A stretch of 64,000 bases of DNA from Effrenium voratum (GCA_963377175.1 CAUJNA010001524.1:578592-642591); one strand, 5' to 3'; counted from the first letter of the stretch, positions 33,027 to 43,337 are shown. Translations and numbers: made by a program. Notes: a model not told the origin generated them from the sequence alone.

Positions 33027-33328
33027 AATGTTGCAACATGGCACCTGACATGGTCCTCCAAGAGGAAACTGATCTTCCAGGTCTCACAGGTGCCAACGTG
33101 GGAGGAAGGGTACGCAGAGAAGAAATGAAGAGGGCGGAAGAATTGAACCACTTACGCATCTCCTTGTGGTTTCCGTTCGGGAAGTTTCAACATAGTGGGC
33201 TTGTGGCATTAGGGTTGCACCCATGTGTCCCCTTTGTTTGTGCTAAAAGAGCGAGCTTTTGCGAGGGAAATCGGTTCCCTGCTCAACCACATCCATACTG
33301 GGAAGGGGGCCTTCAACCGAAATCATGA
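33027..33328 (+). CDS. Candidate coding stretch, unrecognised
   Basis: Plus-strand open frame reading MAPDMVLQEETDLPGLTGAN, then RREEMKRAEELNHLRISL, a charged, possibly helical segment. A second frame (33225-33461) downstream reads ERAFAREIGSLLNHIHTG. They could be two exons or a frameshifted single one. No family recognised. Confidence 0.25.
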
Positions 33329-33461
33329 GGTGGAGTTCAGCCCCCTCGCGTTATTCTCCTTGTACTGCAAGGGTCCTCTCCTGACCCATTTTGGAATCTC
33401 AAACTCGATGATTGTGGACCGTGTCAGCTCTGGCACAGGAGCGCCTACACTACTCATCTGA

Positions 33462-34112
33462 ATTCCAGCCCAAAAAGAGGCTGATGACAGTCTCTACAAG
33501 ATGGGAGAGGTTGAGGGTATCCGGGGTTGGTTAAAAGAGAAACCAAAGGGAAATCAGTCAATATCTGGCCAATTGCTAGTCGCCAGCCGGGAACACGGAA
33601 ACCAGGTAAGTGACCTTCATGGGTCCAAGATCGACCAACTTTACCCCCCGAGTCGGCGAGCTCGTTCAATTTGCGACGAGAACATCGCCATGTTGTCTTG
33701 GGGTTGGTGAAAGATGGGCGTGCCGTTTCTAGGGAGCTCCATTTTGGTTGGCCGAGGGAAGACCAGCCAACACTTCGCCAGTGATCGGATCCCAGCCCAA
33801 AGACACCAACAAGAAGACGCCAAACAAGGAACTCTGGGAGTGGGGTAGCGGGATATACAGCTGAGCCACCAATACGGGGTATAGGTTCGCCCCTTTTACC
33901 AGGGAAGTGGTTTCGCCCCCTATCGTCTGGAACCTCACCCGTGAGTCAAGGACTTGACATTTGAGACAAGTTGAACCCACGCTTTCCGTTCTGACCACCT
34001 GAAATGAAACACAAAAACACCAGGTACAGGAATCGCCCCACCGATTTTTTTTTCCACCAAAAAGGGCACCTATGGGTCTCGGTTGACCCTACAACTTCCC
34101 CCAAAGCTTCAC
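33462..34112. other. Stretch without a supported gene
   Basis: No exon, repeat or element recognised. Confidence 0.4.
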
Positions 34113-34205
34113 TCGCCATCCCTCGTCCGTCGGTTGGGCTCCCGGCCAGGAGGTCAGCAGCTGGTCCAGCGGCCTGGCGCTCTCCGAGACCTCCAGCGCC
34201 CAGAC
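34113..34205 (-). CDS. Candidate exon, unrecognised
   Basis: 31 codons on the minus strand between CGTCGAG| and CGA|GTGAAG, with about 85% GC3 and position-specific composition typical of coding DNA. It reads VWALEVSESARPLDQLLTSW, then PGAQPTDEGWR. The plus strand is also open, but there the first codon position would be the GC-richest, which is unusual. Confidence 0.42.
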
Positions 34206-34238
34206 CTCGACGCGTCAGCTGAGCTGAAGCTGAAGCTG

Positions 34239-34440
34239 AGTCATCAACACCCCGTATTAAAATGGTCGACCAAGAACCAAAAGTCAAACCCCCAAAGCGG
34301 GCTCCACCGGAAGAAAAGGTGACCTGATATCAAGTGAGTCGGAGCTGAAGCTGGCCCCAGGAAAAAAACATAAGTCTGAGTCCCAGAATCTGAAGGAGTG
34401 AGTCACTTGCAGTGGAGATGAGTCACTTGCTCAAAACCAC
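34239..34440 (+). repeat. Fragments of element family E
   Basis: GAGTCATCAACACCCCGTAT then TAAAATGGTCG at 34239, and two GAGTCACTTGC ends at 34398-34430, all matching the left part of E1/E2. They suggest an older, broken copy next to E2. Confidence 0.5.
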
Positions 34441-34462
34441 TCCCTTTTTGGTTTCCCTTTAG

Positions 34463-35710
34463 GCTACCATTGGCTACGGGCTCTACTGGCACCTGGCTAA
34501 AAGACCTAGTCTGTCATGTGAGTCACTTGCTCAGAAACCAGTATTAACATGGTCGTAGTCCCAGAACTATACTTCAAAAATTAAGAAGGCGGAGATCCCC
34601 TAACCACTATTACTAATTAAGAAGGTGGAGCATCCCTTACTATTTATGGCAAGGGGATCGTCTCTTAACCTAACCACCTACCCGACTCGGTTTTGAGCAC
34701 GTGGCTCAGCTGAGCTTTGGGGCCGAAGCACCACCGCGGAGGTTGGTCCGAGCTTTCGATTTGATTCCAGGTACTCCAGATTGAGGCTAGAATAAGTTGG
34801 TACCAACTTTTTCCTCTAGTCAGTTTTACGGGAACCCTCCCAACCAAAACAGGGTGAGAAAGGGCACCTAGCTGGGGGACCTAGGATTCAACTAGGGGGA
34901 ATTCCCATAGCTTTTAGTGGCCTATTTACTTCAACAGGGGAAATTCCTGAGCCGCCCAGACCAGTGGTTTTGCTCTTTGGTTCGTTTGAAGCAGCCCAAG
35001 AAGGGGTTCCCTTCAAAAAACATGACACACCCGCCTATAGTGGATGGACACAATCCATAGGCTCCGTGATATTTTCGGGTGGTGTTTCGCGTCATGTTCG
35101 GTCTACCCCAAAATCTGACATAAGGTGAATGCCCCCCCCCAAAAAATAATAATAATAGTACTAATAATAGTAATAGCAATAATAATATTACAAGTCAAGT
35201 CGGGGAACAAGGCAACCCTCCACTCATTTACCACGGTTTGTTGCGGTTCTTCGCGTGGTTGCTTGCAATATGGCGAACGGAGCATCCACCGTATCTCGGA
35301 GACCCGGCAAGAGGGGCAGTTGGTCGCCCTCCAGGTCGCGAATTAAATTCCATTCGCCAATGAGGTTGCTCAAACAGCTTGGTGTACATGTTGAACAAGG
35401 GACCGGAAAGGGGAACTCACAAATTGGACCAGCACAAACAACTACCTTTGCAAAGCGCCCTCAACTAAGCAAACGCGTCGTTTTGAAAATTCTGGTCTTT
35501 TCTTGTCAAAAGAGGCCACAGAGAGTAGGCGTGCCTTGGAATAGGGAACCCACATCATGGGCTTCAGATTTCCTTTGGCTTCCCTTTGAGCCACCCTCAA
35601 GTAGGGCATCCAGGACCTGGTTGGCAAATTCCGGTGCAAGATTGGCCGAAAGCCGTTACCTGGGCCCGGATTTCTGTTCTTTTCCCCCACTTCTAGAAAA
35701 AGTCAAATGA
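34463..35710 (+). CDS. Tentative four-exon gene model through E2, D3 and an ATT-repeat intron
   Basis: Exon a 34463-34517 (after CCCTTTAG; ATIGYGLYWHLAKRPSLS). Intron = E2. Exon b 34710-34770 (ELWGRSTTAEVGPSFRFD). Intron = D3. Exon c 34885-35122 (IQLGGIPIAFSGLFTSTGEI). Intron with an AAT repeat from AAG|GTGAATG. Exon d from about 35199 to TGA 35708 (MRLLKQLGVHVEQGTGKGN). All joins are in frame, and every intron obeys GT-AG. However GC3 in exon c is low, the last acceptor (GTCAAG|T) is weak, and no domain is recognised, so parts may be chance open sequence. Confidence 0.3.
34520..34707 (+). mobile_element. TIR element family E, copy E2 (intron-like)
   Basis: GAGTCACTTGCTCAGAAACC at the left; the right end CGGTTTTGAGCACGTGGCTC is its inverse at 17 of 20 positions. 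An internal duplication (AATTAAGAAGG) lengthens it. Donor T|GTGAGTCAC at 34518, acceptor GGCTCAG at 34709, intron 192 bp. Flanks ATGT/AGCT are imperfect. Confidence 0.8.
34767..34884 (+). mobile_element. TIR element family D, copy D3 (intron-like)
   Basis: CCAGGTACTCCAG at the left, GCTGGGGGACCTAG at the right, interior GGTACCAACTTTTTCC. Target-site duplication GATT (34763-34766, 34885-34888). GT at 34771 to AG at 34884 gives a 114-bp intron. Confidence 0.85.
35132..35190. repeat. (C)n and (AAT/AGT)n tract
   Basis: CCCCCCCCCC followed by AATAATAATAATAGTACTAA and TAGTAATAGCAATAATAATA. It lies in a predicted intron, like the tract at 22250-22372. Confidence 0.9.
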
Positions 35711-35935
35711 ACTTTTTGCGTAGCAACAGAACAGTCCAAACCCCAAGAGTGACAAACGTCCAGGAACTCGAACACTGCGCCTTAGGGGAAATAATGTAGG
35801 TTTGGTGGAAATCAACCCCAGTTTATTCGCAGGGTGTTCCCCTCCAACAGTGGTCTGATTCCCCACATTTCACCGAGGGAGAAGCACCCCCCATATTAAG
35901 AATATACTGGTTGCTTGATTTCTATGGAGTCGACA

Positions 35936-36040
35936 CATAGGTATCCTGTTGGAAAATAGATGGCCCTGGTACATGGAATAAAACCTATCTAAACCAGTGC
36001 CTTCTATCTTTAACAAAACTAACCTGAAAAGGACACCTAG
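35936..36040 (+). mobile_element. TIR-like repeat family H, copy H2
   Basis: CATAGGTATCCTGTTGGAAA at the left, GAAAAGGACACCTAG at the right (inverted), interior GATGGCCCTGGTACATGGAA and CCAGTGCCTTCTATC as in H1. Immediately left, GTTCCCCTCCAACAGTGGTC and CTGATTCCCCACATTTCACC recur at 36164-36200, so a longer repeat surrounds it. Confidence 0.65.
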
Positions 36041-36163
36041 GTCCACATCATCTTCATTCCAAGCTCGCCACAAGATCAGGTTATGTGGAAAACCCCTTGA
36101 TTTCAACCAAAAAGTGAAAGTCTAAAGATCCAACCCAATAGCAGTCAAGTTAAAATCGGGTGT

Positions 36164-36240
36164 TCCCCTCCAAAGGTGGTCTGATTCCCTACATTTCACC
36201 CTATGAAATTTGCTGGTTGATTTCTATGGGGTCTACATCC
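36164..36240 (+). repeat. Second copy of the segment flanking H2
   Basis: GTTCCCCTCCAAAGGTGGTC, TGATTCCCTACATTTCACCC, GCTGGTTGATTTCTATGGGG matches 35833-35930 without the H2 core. Hence H2 may be an insertion into this older repeat. Confidence 0.6.
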
Positions 36241-36272
36241 TCATTCCAAGCCCTTGGGGTGGATTTTTCCAG

Positions 36273-36391
36273 GGAGGTTTCACGCTCCGCCCAAAGCGCC
36301 TCGCGGCCCTCGCGGCGCAGCTGGTGGAGACAGGCGCTGGCTGTCTGCCAACGTCTCACCAGCACCCAGGGCTGCAGCGCCAGCGCCTCTG
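36273..36391 (+). CDS. Candidate exon with clean splice sites, unrecognised
   Basis: Pyrimidine-rich acceptor GGATTTTTCCAG|GGAGG, 119 bp with high GC3, then CTCTG|GTTTGGG. It reads GGFTLRPKRLAALAAQLVE then TGAGCLPTSHQHPGLQRQRL. The following intron ends in a classic TTCTCCTTTTTTTCAG at about 36452. The next exon is unclear. The Arg/Leu/Ala-rich helix could belong to many families. Confidence 0.42.
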
Positions 36392-36497
36392 GTTTGGGGG
36401 GGGGGGATTCATCCCTTTTCTTCTTGTTTTTTTTATTCTCCTTTTTTTCAGCAGCGCCCGTGGGGGAAAAAACAACTCAACGCGGGATGGCTGATTT

Positions 36498-37074
36498 TTG
36501 TCGTTGTTTGTTTTTCTACTAGTCCCTGGGCTGCTACAAACCGGAAAAAAACACAAGACCTCCACATGTGCATCCAAACTAGCTCTGGTTGTCGGGCAAG
36601 GGGAGGGGGGAGGTCTTACCCTCGGGTTTTCCCAAGTCCAAACTAGAGCACAGAAGGATGCCCTAACTTTCACAGCCAGAAACCGCAAGTCACCCAGCTG
36701 GGATTGCCTTCCAACCTTCGATCTCTTTCACGTGGTTAAGGCCAAAAAAGGATCCAAGCCATCCAAGTCTTTCTCTTCTAAGGTCACGCAGAGGGAACCA
36801 AAGGAAAATAATTGCCAATCCTTGTGGTTTGGTCGCTTGCTTGTTCGCTGCTGGCACCCTGTCACACATTTGGATGCGTGCGACAATGAGGGACCCCTGC
36901 GCATGTTCGTTTCAAAAAATCGGAATCAGCCATTTCGAGGATGCCATCGACCCCGCACAAGCTTCACCATCTTCCGGGAGCGCACCCATTCTTTCAAACA
37001 GTTGAAGGGGGTACTTCATATTTGGTCCACCCTGAAACACAAAACAGTTTTGGAGGAGACTCCAGTTCTATGGG
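36498..37074 (+). CDS. Candidate coding stretch, unrecognised (222-codon open frame)
   Basis: One of the longest non-repeat open frames of the window (36498-37166), statistically unexpected by chance. It reads for instance SPSWDCLPTFDLFHVVKAKK and SFTIFRERTHSFKQLKGVLH. The last 30 codons are inside element Q1, so the natural end is unclear. Codon use is not strongly biased. No domain recognised. Confidence 0.28.
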
Positions 37075-37172
37075 CATGGGTCAAAATACAACCACCAAAA
37101 AGACCGCAGGTTTTAGTCTTTGGTTCCATTTACCAGGGCAAGCCATTTTGGGTACCCAGTTTTTGACCCATT
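37075..37172 (+). mobile_element. TIR element family Q, copy Q1
   Basis: ATGGGTCAAAATACAACCAC at the left and CAGTTTTTGACCCAT at the right (inverted ATGGGTCAAAA). Interior GACCGCAGGTTTTAGTCTTT, CATTTACCAGGGCAAGCCAT. Related by its ends to family A; target-site duplication not clear. Confidence 0.7.
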
Positions 37173-37360
37173 TTTCGTTTCCAGTTAAGGGGGGGGTTTG
37201 CGCTCCCGAGCCCATCTGAGCCCAAGTCACTTCACCCACCGCGTTCTCGCCGATCAGCTCCAAATGGAGCAGGCCGAAGGAATCCATGGTCCTACTGATG
37301 GACACGAAATCCACCTTTTAGGCACCGCCCGAAACACCAATGGTGCCTAAGAGGATTTCG

Positions 37361-37690
37361 CAACGGGTCGAGATTTAATGTGGGATTTGTTTGTTGTATT
37401 TTGTTTTTGTTTTGTTTTCCGTCCTGGCTACTAAAATGCTGTAATGCTGTAATTTACAGAATTTTCTCGCGAAATGTACGTATTTTGCGCTAGTCCGTCA
37501 ACATCATCAGCATCGTTTTCAACATCCCCCGCATGTCCAGCCAACATCCCCAGCATCACCAGCAAATCGAGGGCGTTTGATTCCTGCATCTTCAGCATGA
37601 TCAGTTCCTCTGCGGCAAGGCCTCATGGTAAAAGTGAGGATTCAAATACGGGCAAACTAATCCCTGTAAAACACCTCAAACGTAGCGGGG
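37361..37690. repeat. Duplicated ~310-bp segment, copy 1
   Basis: About 85-90% identical to 40966-41280, same orientation. Shared blocks include GTTTTCCGTCCTGGCTACTA, TTCTCGCGAAATGTACG, GCGCTAGTCCGTCAACATCA and CATGTCCAGCCAACATCCCC, ending at a G-homopolymer. On the minus strand it holds an ATG frame reading MLKMQESNALDLLVMLGMLA then GDVENDADDVDGLAQN, stop after VNYSITAF. In copy 2 the central peptide is kept but a 1-base change breaks the start. Confidence 0.92.
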
Positions 37691-37719
37691 GGGTTGGGGG
37701 GGGGGGGGGGCGGCACAAG

Positions 37720-37918
37720 CAAGCAAAGCAAAGCAATTCAAAGCAAAGCAAGCAAAGCAAAGAAAGCAAAGCAAAGCAAAGCAAAGCAAAGCAAAGCAAA
37801 GCAAAGCAAAGCAAAGCAATTCAAAGCAAAGCCAAAGCCAAGCCAAGCCAAGCAAAGAAAGCAAAGCAAAGCAAAGCAAAGCAAAGGAAAGCAAAGGAAA
37901 GCAAAGCAAATCAAAGAC
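37720..37918. repeat. (AAAGC)n pentanucleotide array
   Basis: GCAAA/AAAGC units with a few AAGCC and GGAAAGC variants. Follows a 12-base G run. All frames are open and Leu/Phe- or Lys/Ala-rich. Confidence 0.96.
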
Positions 37919-38124
37919 ATGCGCGCACTGATGGCTTGCATTCATTTTGCCTTGCGCAGCAAAATCCTCCCTGCAGCTGGGATGGGCGATTCCCTAGTCC
38001 CCTGTGGTGGGACAGCCCAACAGAGGCTTCTGGAACAGTCATTACGTGGCCAAACATGCTAAATGTGAGTTGCAGTTGTTGGCCCAGCCCTTGCTGGAAG
38101 GCTGGACCCACTAGACGTGCCTAC

Positions 38125-38317
38125 TGATTCGAATGAGTTGTGAACTTCTGATGGCGCATCTTCTTCGTCGGTGCGAAGAAGGTGCAAAACCGGACGTGTG
38201 CGAGCATGTGGATTGGCTGCGCCTTTGGCCCACTCCATGGCCACCAGCTTGGCCGGTGCCTTGCCGGCGCCCTTGCCCTGCTGAGCCAGGGTCAGGGCCC
38301 GCTGGAGCTGCCAAGGC
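38125..38317 (-). CDS. Candidate exon inside the satellite block, unrecognised
   Basis: Minus-strand frame with high GC3 between an ACGAG|G acceptor and a TCA|GTAGGC donor. It reads WQLQRALTLAQQGKGAGKAP, AKLVAMEWAKGAANPHA and RPVLHLLRTDEEDAPSEV. Codon structure is strong. Its isolation between AAAGC and AAGC arrays is odd, so it may be an exon of a gene spanning these arrays as introns. No domain recognised. Confidence 0.42.
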
Positions 38318-38755
38318 CTCGTACAGAGACAAGCAAACTGTGTGGAGAAGCACTAAGTTACGTGGAAAGGAAATTACCAAGCTTTGAGAGCATGATGCGG
38401 TTACAAAGGATGGGGTGATGACCTCAAGGGCTCACTTCCTTGCAGCCAAGGCGCGTCCCTGTAAAGGCGACGTAAGCGCTCTGATTGCCGTGAGCTTCCA
38501 GCCAGAAATTTGGAGCCCTGAAGCAAGTCAAGGGAGTGGGAATCACCATGAGCACCCTGCACTGCTGAGGAGTGCAGCCATGGGGCATTGTGAGTGCCTC
38601 GGCCCTTTTTGATTGGGACATAGTCCGCCCCATATGTCCAATTGACACTTGGGATCTTGTACATCGTGATGCCTCCGCGAGGTGGGCAGTCAAAGCCTCA
38701 GGAAGTCACATGAAAGTTCTGCATGCCAGACCCAAACCATACACATGTCCATATC
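38318..38755. other. Stretch without a supported gene
   Basis: Short frames on both strands, no bias. Nothing repetitive. Confidence 0.4.
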
Positions 38756-38850
38756 GACATCGAGATCGATATTGATATCGATACCTCTCTATCTATCGAT
38801 CAAACTATCTATTACAAATATATATATATATGTCTATCTATCAAAATCTA
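38756..38850. repeat. GATATCGAT / TCTATC / TATA low-complexity tract
   Basis: ATCGACATCGAGATCGATAT, TATCTATCGATC and a (TA)7 run. Transition into the degenerate CATTA region. Confidence 0.85.
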
Positions 38851-38855
38851 TCAAC

Positions 38856-39425
38856 ATAATTACATTACATTAAGTTACACTAGCATACAGTGCATTACAT
38901 CACATTACTTTGCATACAATTGCATTAGTGCACAACACAGTGCAGTACAGCACATGGCATGACATGCCACTGCGTTACATTACTACATTGTGTTACATTA
39001 TGTCACAGCACATGACACTACCTTGCATTACACCTTGTTACGTTACAATGCGTTGCACTGCGTTGTGCTGGTTTGCAAAATTCATTACATCGCATGGCAT
39101 CACGTCGCATTACACTGCGCCGCGCAGAGCCGCATCGCACTGCGTCACACTGCACTGTGTTGCATGATGTTACATTATGTGACCCTGCACTACATTACAA
39201 AACATACTTAGATTACATTACGTTGATTGTGTGTTGCATTACATTGCAACACACTGCGTTGCATTATATTGCATTGCGTTGGGTTACATTGCGTTGCATT
39301 AAATTACGCTACTGTGGGTTAAAATGCAATTACATTGCATTGCATTACATTACATTACTTTACACTCAATACATGACACACATTCCATTGCATTGTGCTC
39401 ATTACTTTACATTACACACACACGC
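38856..39425. repeat. Degenerate pentamer array (CATTA / CATTG / CGTTG / CACTG)
   Basis: About 570 bp in which 5-bp words of the form (T)ACATT, GCATT, GCGTT, CACTG recur in phase (for example GCATTACATTGC, GCGTTGGGTTACATTGCGTT). It looks like an old, heavily mutated relative of the intact CATTA array at 1416-1504. Ends in a short (CA)5 run. Confidence 0.85.
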
Positions 39426-39597
39426 GCACTTACAGATTATGGTATATCATGTGTGCTCACTACTATGTATTCAGGCTAGCTGCACACGAACATGGTGACA
39501 AAGAGGTCGACCCACCAACTTGACCCACTGGATGGCACTAGAGTGGGCAGTGGCAGGCTGTCCTCGACCAAGCTCAGGGAGCAAAGAAATCAAAGCA

Positions 39598-39992
<395 letters not shown>

Positions 39993-40059
39993 CGCAACTG
40001 CTTTTGGGAGAGAAGGCCGTGGGACAAGCAGGGGTGTGGTTTCGTCAAGGGATGTGTGT

Positions 40060-40172
40060 GTGGCAAGGTTGGTTCAGGTTGGTGTAGGGTGGGTTTAGGG
40101 TATCAGTTTAGGGTTGGCTCAGGGTTGGTTTAGGGGTCGCATTAGGGTTCCTTTAGGGTCAGCTTAAGATTG
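40060..40172. repeat. Degenerate TTTAGGG (telomere-like) tract
   Basis: TTTAGGG or one-base variants (GTAGGG, TCAGGG, TTAGGG, TTTAGGGG) occur about nine times in 110 bp at irregular 8-16-bp spacing. TTTAGGG is the telomere unit known from plants and dinoflagellates. It is interstitial here, so it would be a relic or chance G-rich satellite. Confidence 0.55.
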
Positions 40173-40965
40173 GGGGGTCGTGGCGACCAAGGTGTAATTG
40201 CAGAGTAGCAAGTAGCAAGATCGAACCAAAAAAAGTCAGTCACACAAGGTTGACACAGAGTCGCCTGAGGCAAAAAAACAACTGCAAGCCAAAATTGGAA
40301 AAAACCCCTTCCAAGGCAAAAATAAAGTGGCGTGCGAGCTAAAACAAAGCGTCAAGGTGTAGAAAGTGGGGCCCAAAACAAAAGCAATGGTAGTGCACCA
40401 TGGTGTGTACAGAAAAGCTTTGGGGCTTGGCTGGTTGTTACGAGATTCTTATATGGCATCACTTGCACATACACATATTATGTGCAAGGATCGGACCTTG
40501 TTCCAAAACAATAAAAATCGCACCAAAAACAGTGCAGCCGGTGTGCTTGAGCAGATGTGGCTTGCGGTTGAGCTTAGCTTATCATTCGGCAGGTGTGGAT
40601 ACAATGCTCTTGCTCGCCGGCGCGCGATGCCTGTGAAAAACCATGCGACAACTACACAGTGCCACGCAGGCCACGCAAAATGGAAGTCCCCGAACACGAG
40701 TAAAAAGCGGTCGAAAAGACAAGGCGCCGAAGGCGAGAGGGGAAGTCCTTGCTTTCCCACTCGCGGCAAAAGCTGACATGGCAGAAGCGGGAAAAAGGTG
40801 AAGCAGGGGATGAATGGAAGCCCGCTCCTGCCAGTCCACTGTCAGCCTGCCTCCGCAGAACATGGCTCGCGCCTTCGGCTTCAGCATCTTCACCTAGCTT
40901 GCAGCCACGCAGGCAAATCGCACATGCACACGCAGTACAATGATGATGCGCTTCAGCCCAAAATG
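40173..40965. other. Stretch without a supported gene
   Basis: A minus-strand frame of 163 codons (40652-41143) runs into duplication copy 2. The part left of 40960 has no clear bias. Nothing else seen. Confidence 0.35.
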
Positions 40966-41280
40966 TATACGGGTCGAAATTTATTTGGGATTTTTTCTTG
41001 TTTTCCGTCCTGGCTACTAAAATGCGGTAATTTACAGCATTTTCTCGCGAAATGTACGCATTTTGCGCTAGTCCGTCAACATCATCAGCATCGTTTTCAA
41101 CATCCCCCGCATGTCCAGCCAACATCCCCAGCATCACCATCAAATCGAGGCCTTGGATTCCTGCATCTTCAGCATCATCAGTTCCTCTGCGGCAAGGCCA
41201 TGATGATTTAAAAGTGAGGATTCAACTAGGGGTGCATTTTAATCTCTGCCCAAAATCCAAAACGTAGCGGGCGGGGGGGG
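40966..41280. repeat. Duplicated ~310-bp segment, copy 2
   Basis: Direct repeat of 37361-37690, about 3.3 kb downstream. The minus-strand peptide DVENDADDVDGLAQNAYISR is kept (two amino-acid changes), but the upstream ATG is out of frame through loss of one base. Its tail (AAAGTGAGGATTCAA...GTAGCGGG) is tandemly reiterated rightward. Confidence 0.92.
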
Positions 41281-41440
41281 GGGCGGTGATGATTGAAAAA
41301 GTGATGATTCAATTAGGGGCAAAAAGTCTAAAAAATAGCGGGGGGGTGGGGTTTGGGGGGGGGGCAGCCCCCCCAATGATGATTGAAAAAGTGATGATTC
41401 AATTAGGGGCAAAAAGTCTAAAAAATAGCGGGGGGGCTGG
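41281..41440. repeat. Tail unit of the duplicated segment, two extra copies
   Basis: TGATGATTGAAAAAGTGATG, ATTCAATTAGGGGCAAAAAG, TCTAAAAAATAGCGGGGGGG occurs at 41286-41347 and again at 41379-41437, identical apart from the G-run lengths, so recently duplicated. Confidence 0.93.
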
Positions 41441-42122
41441 CAATGCAGAGGATGCGAAAAAAGAGGAACTGTGAATGTAGAGGATGCGAAATAAAAAGCC
41501 ACAAAAGCCACAAAAACCCACGTAAAAGCCACAAAAGCCAAAAAGCCACCCACCCTGAAACAACAAAAACAACGAAAAACATTCCCAAAAAAATTGCCCT
41601 CCTTTCGCAATTGGTACCCCAAATGGAACCCTGGTAAATTTTGACCCATACCCATATGGGACCCCATCTTGGTGGGGATTCTTGGCAGGAGGCAGTTCCC
41701 TATTGAAATTCATACCCAAAGTCTGAAGGCTTTTGCAAGGAGGGGGGATTTGCCTACACACCAAAGCCACGAGATGCAATGGCAAGCAAACATGAGCAGA
41801 TGGCAGCGGAAAAAAAAGCAGGAAAGCAGGCGGCAAGAACCACATCCTTTTCAAAAAAGCAGGTGGAAAGAGAAGGGGCTACAAGAATCAGTGCTCCCTA
41901 TATTTCCCCTTAAGACACTCACCTTCATGGGCCAAAAAGGCGATGTTTAAAATCGCCCAAATGGGCAATATAGGGACCCTGAAGAAGGCGAGGAAGAGTT
42001 TTGAGAGCCCGTTGTTTCAAGGGTCAGTCAAGGAGCTGGGTCGCCTCCCGGCAGTTCAAGATGATGATGGGGGCTTGGTTGGGTTTTGCCCCTTTGGCTC
42101 AAGCGTTTCAAGGGAAACCCAT
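41441..42122. other. Stretch without a supported gene; short AAAGCCAC repeat
   Basis: 41492-41550 carries a few imperfect AAAAGCCACAAAA units. Plus frame 41669-41950 is unbiased. 41600-41660 contains a Q-like fragment (GGTACCCCAAATGG, TTTTGACCCATACCCATAT). Confidence 0.4.
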
Positions 42123-42231
42123 CTAGGGGTAACTTCCATTTCCATGCTTTCCATGGATCTTGCTTTCCAGAAAACCCACCAAAAACCCTGGAGAAATGGC
42201 TGGTTGAAAAGAGTGGGGAATCAACCCCTAG
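42123..42231 (+). mobile_element. TIR element family M, copy M1
   Basis: CTAGGGGTAACTTCC at the left, GGGGAATCAACCCCTAG at the right (inverted CTAGGGGT), interior CTTTCCAGAAAACCCACC. M2 (44100-44215) and a fragment at 53015-53110 share the interior. Flanks CCAT/AAAT, no exact duplication. Confidence 0.65.
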
Positions 42232-43097
42232 AAATCTAAATCAATCTCTCGGTGGTTTCCATGAGACAATAGACACCTACAACACATGTTTCCACAACCA
42301 TGTCCTTTTAGACACTTGAACAGGATTCGCATTTGTCCAAGGAACAACGACAACTCTCATTCGAACAATCATGAACGCCTCCTTCCTTGTTGAAAAACAC
42401 GAACGCACTTCCACAAGAAGCCTTGCCACACAAGGTGCTGCAAATAGCGCTCACTGTGAAAGTACCTTGCCCAAAGAAGTTGGAGCTTTATCTTTGGTAC
42501 CAACATTGTCTTCCCAAAAGTGGCCAACGTGCAGACGCTGAAGAATTGCGGGTACCAAACACCTTGCCCCTTTCAATATCGTGAGCATCTAAATAATTAC
42601 AATGGGGGTGTTGGGGTAGCAGTCCACAAACCATACCTCAAAACCATGGGTAGTAATGTTTCTTGGCCCACAGCAACCGCAGAATGTGCTCAGAGTCTGC
42701 TTCATATTTCGTCAATCATTCAGCTGAATCCCGTTCCTGCTGGGCCATCCAAGCACCTTTGAAACCGTTGTTCACACAACCTCCTTCTGGCTTGCCTATG
42801 GGACTGTCAAATGTTGGACAGGGTAAGAAGGACCTTTCAAGAAACCTTTCAACAGAAACTTTTAAAGCAATTGGGCCAGGGTGTTGTATCGCATGGGCAA
42901 ATGCAAGCTGCCTTCCAATTGGTGGTTTGGAGCCTGGTGGTTTGGTGATCCGGACAAGTTTTCCTATTTATCTACAAGAAACATGCGAGCAAATTGGTTG
43001 GAAGCAGTCGGTTTTTGGAATCAACGATGGCTATCCCTTTTGGAGGGGAACACCCCTCATATCTTCATAAACCAGGGTTTATGAATGTCCTGGGTCA
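42232..43097. other. Stretch without a supported gene
   Basis: Open frames at 42387-42584 and 42663-43070 are protein-like in places but unbiased. 43010-43060 resembles the right end of family M (GGAGGGGAACACCCCTCATA). Confidence 0.35.
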
Positions 43098-43335
43098 ACA
43101 CAAGGAATCCAACCCCGAACGAGTTTTTTAGCGACGCAACCCGAGACCAAAACCACCGATCGGCGCATCGATCGATGAAAATCGATCCGTCCTATCCTGG
43201 CTCATGAGGAATCAACCCCAAACGAGTTTTAGAGACGCAACCCAAACCCAAAAAACCCACATACTAATCACCCGTGTTTTTTTTCATGTCCTAGCTCAAA
43301 CCCAAACCGAAACCCGGCGGATCGATCGATCGATC
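43098..43335. repeat. ~105-bp tandem duplication plus GATC cluster
   Basis: GAATCCAACCCCGAACGAGT...GACGCAACCCGAGACC at 43109 recurs as GAATCAACCCCAAACGAGTT...GACGCAACCCAAACCC at 43209. Clusters of ATCGATCGATC occur at 43168 and 43320. It follows a minus-strand exon and may be its intron. Confidence 0.7.
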
Positions 43336-43337
43336 AG

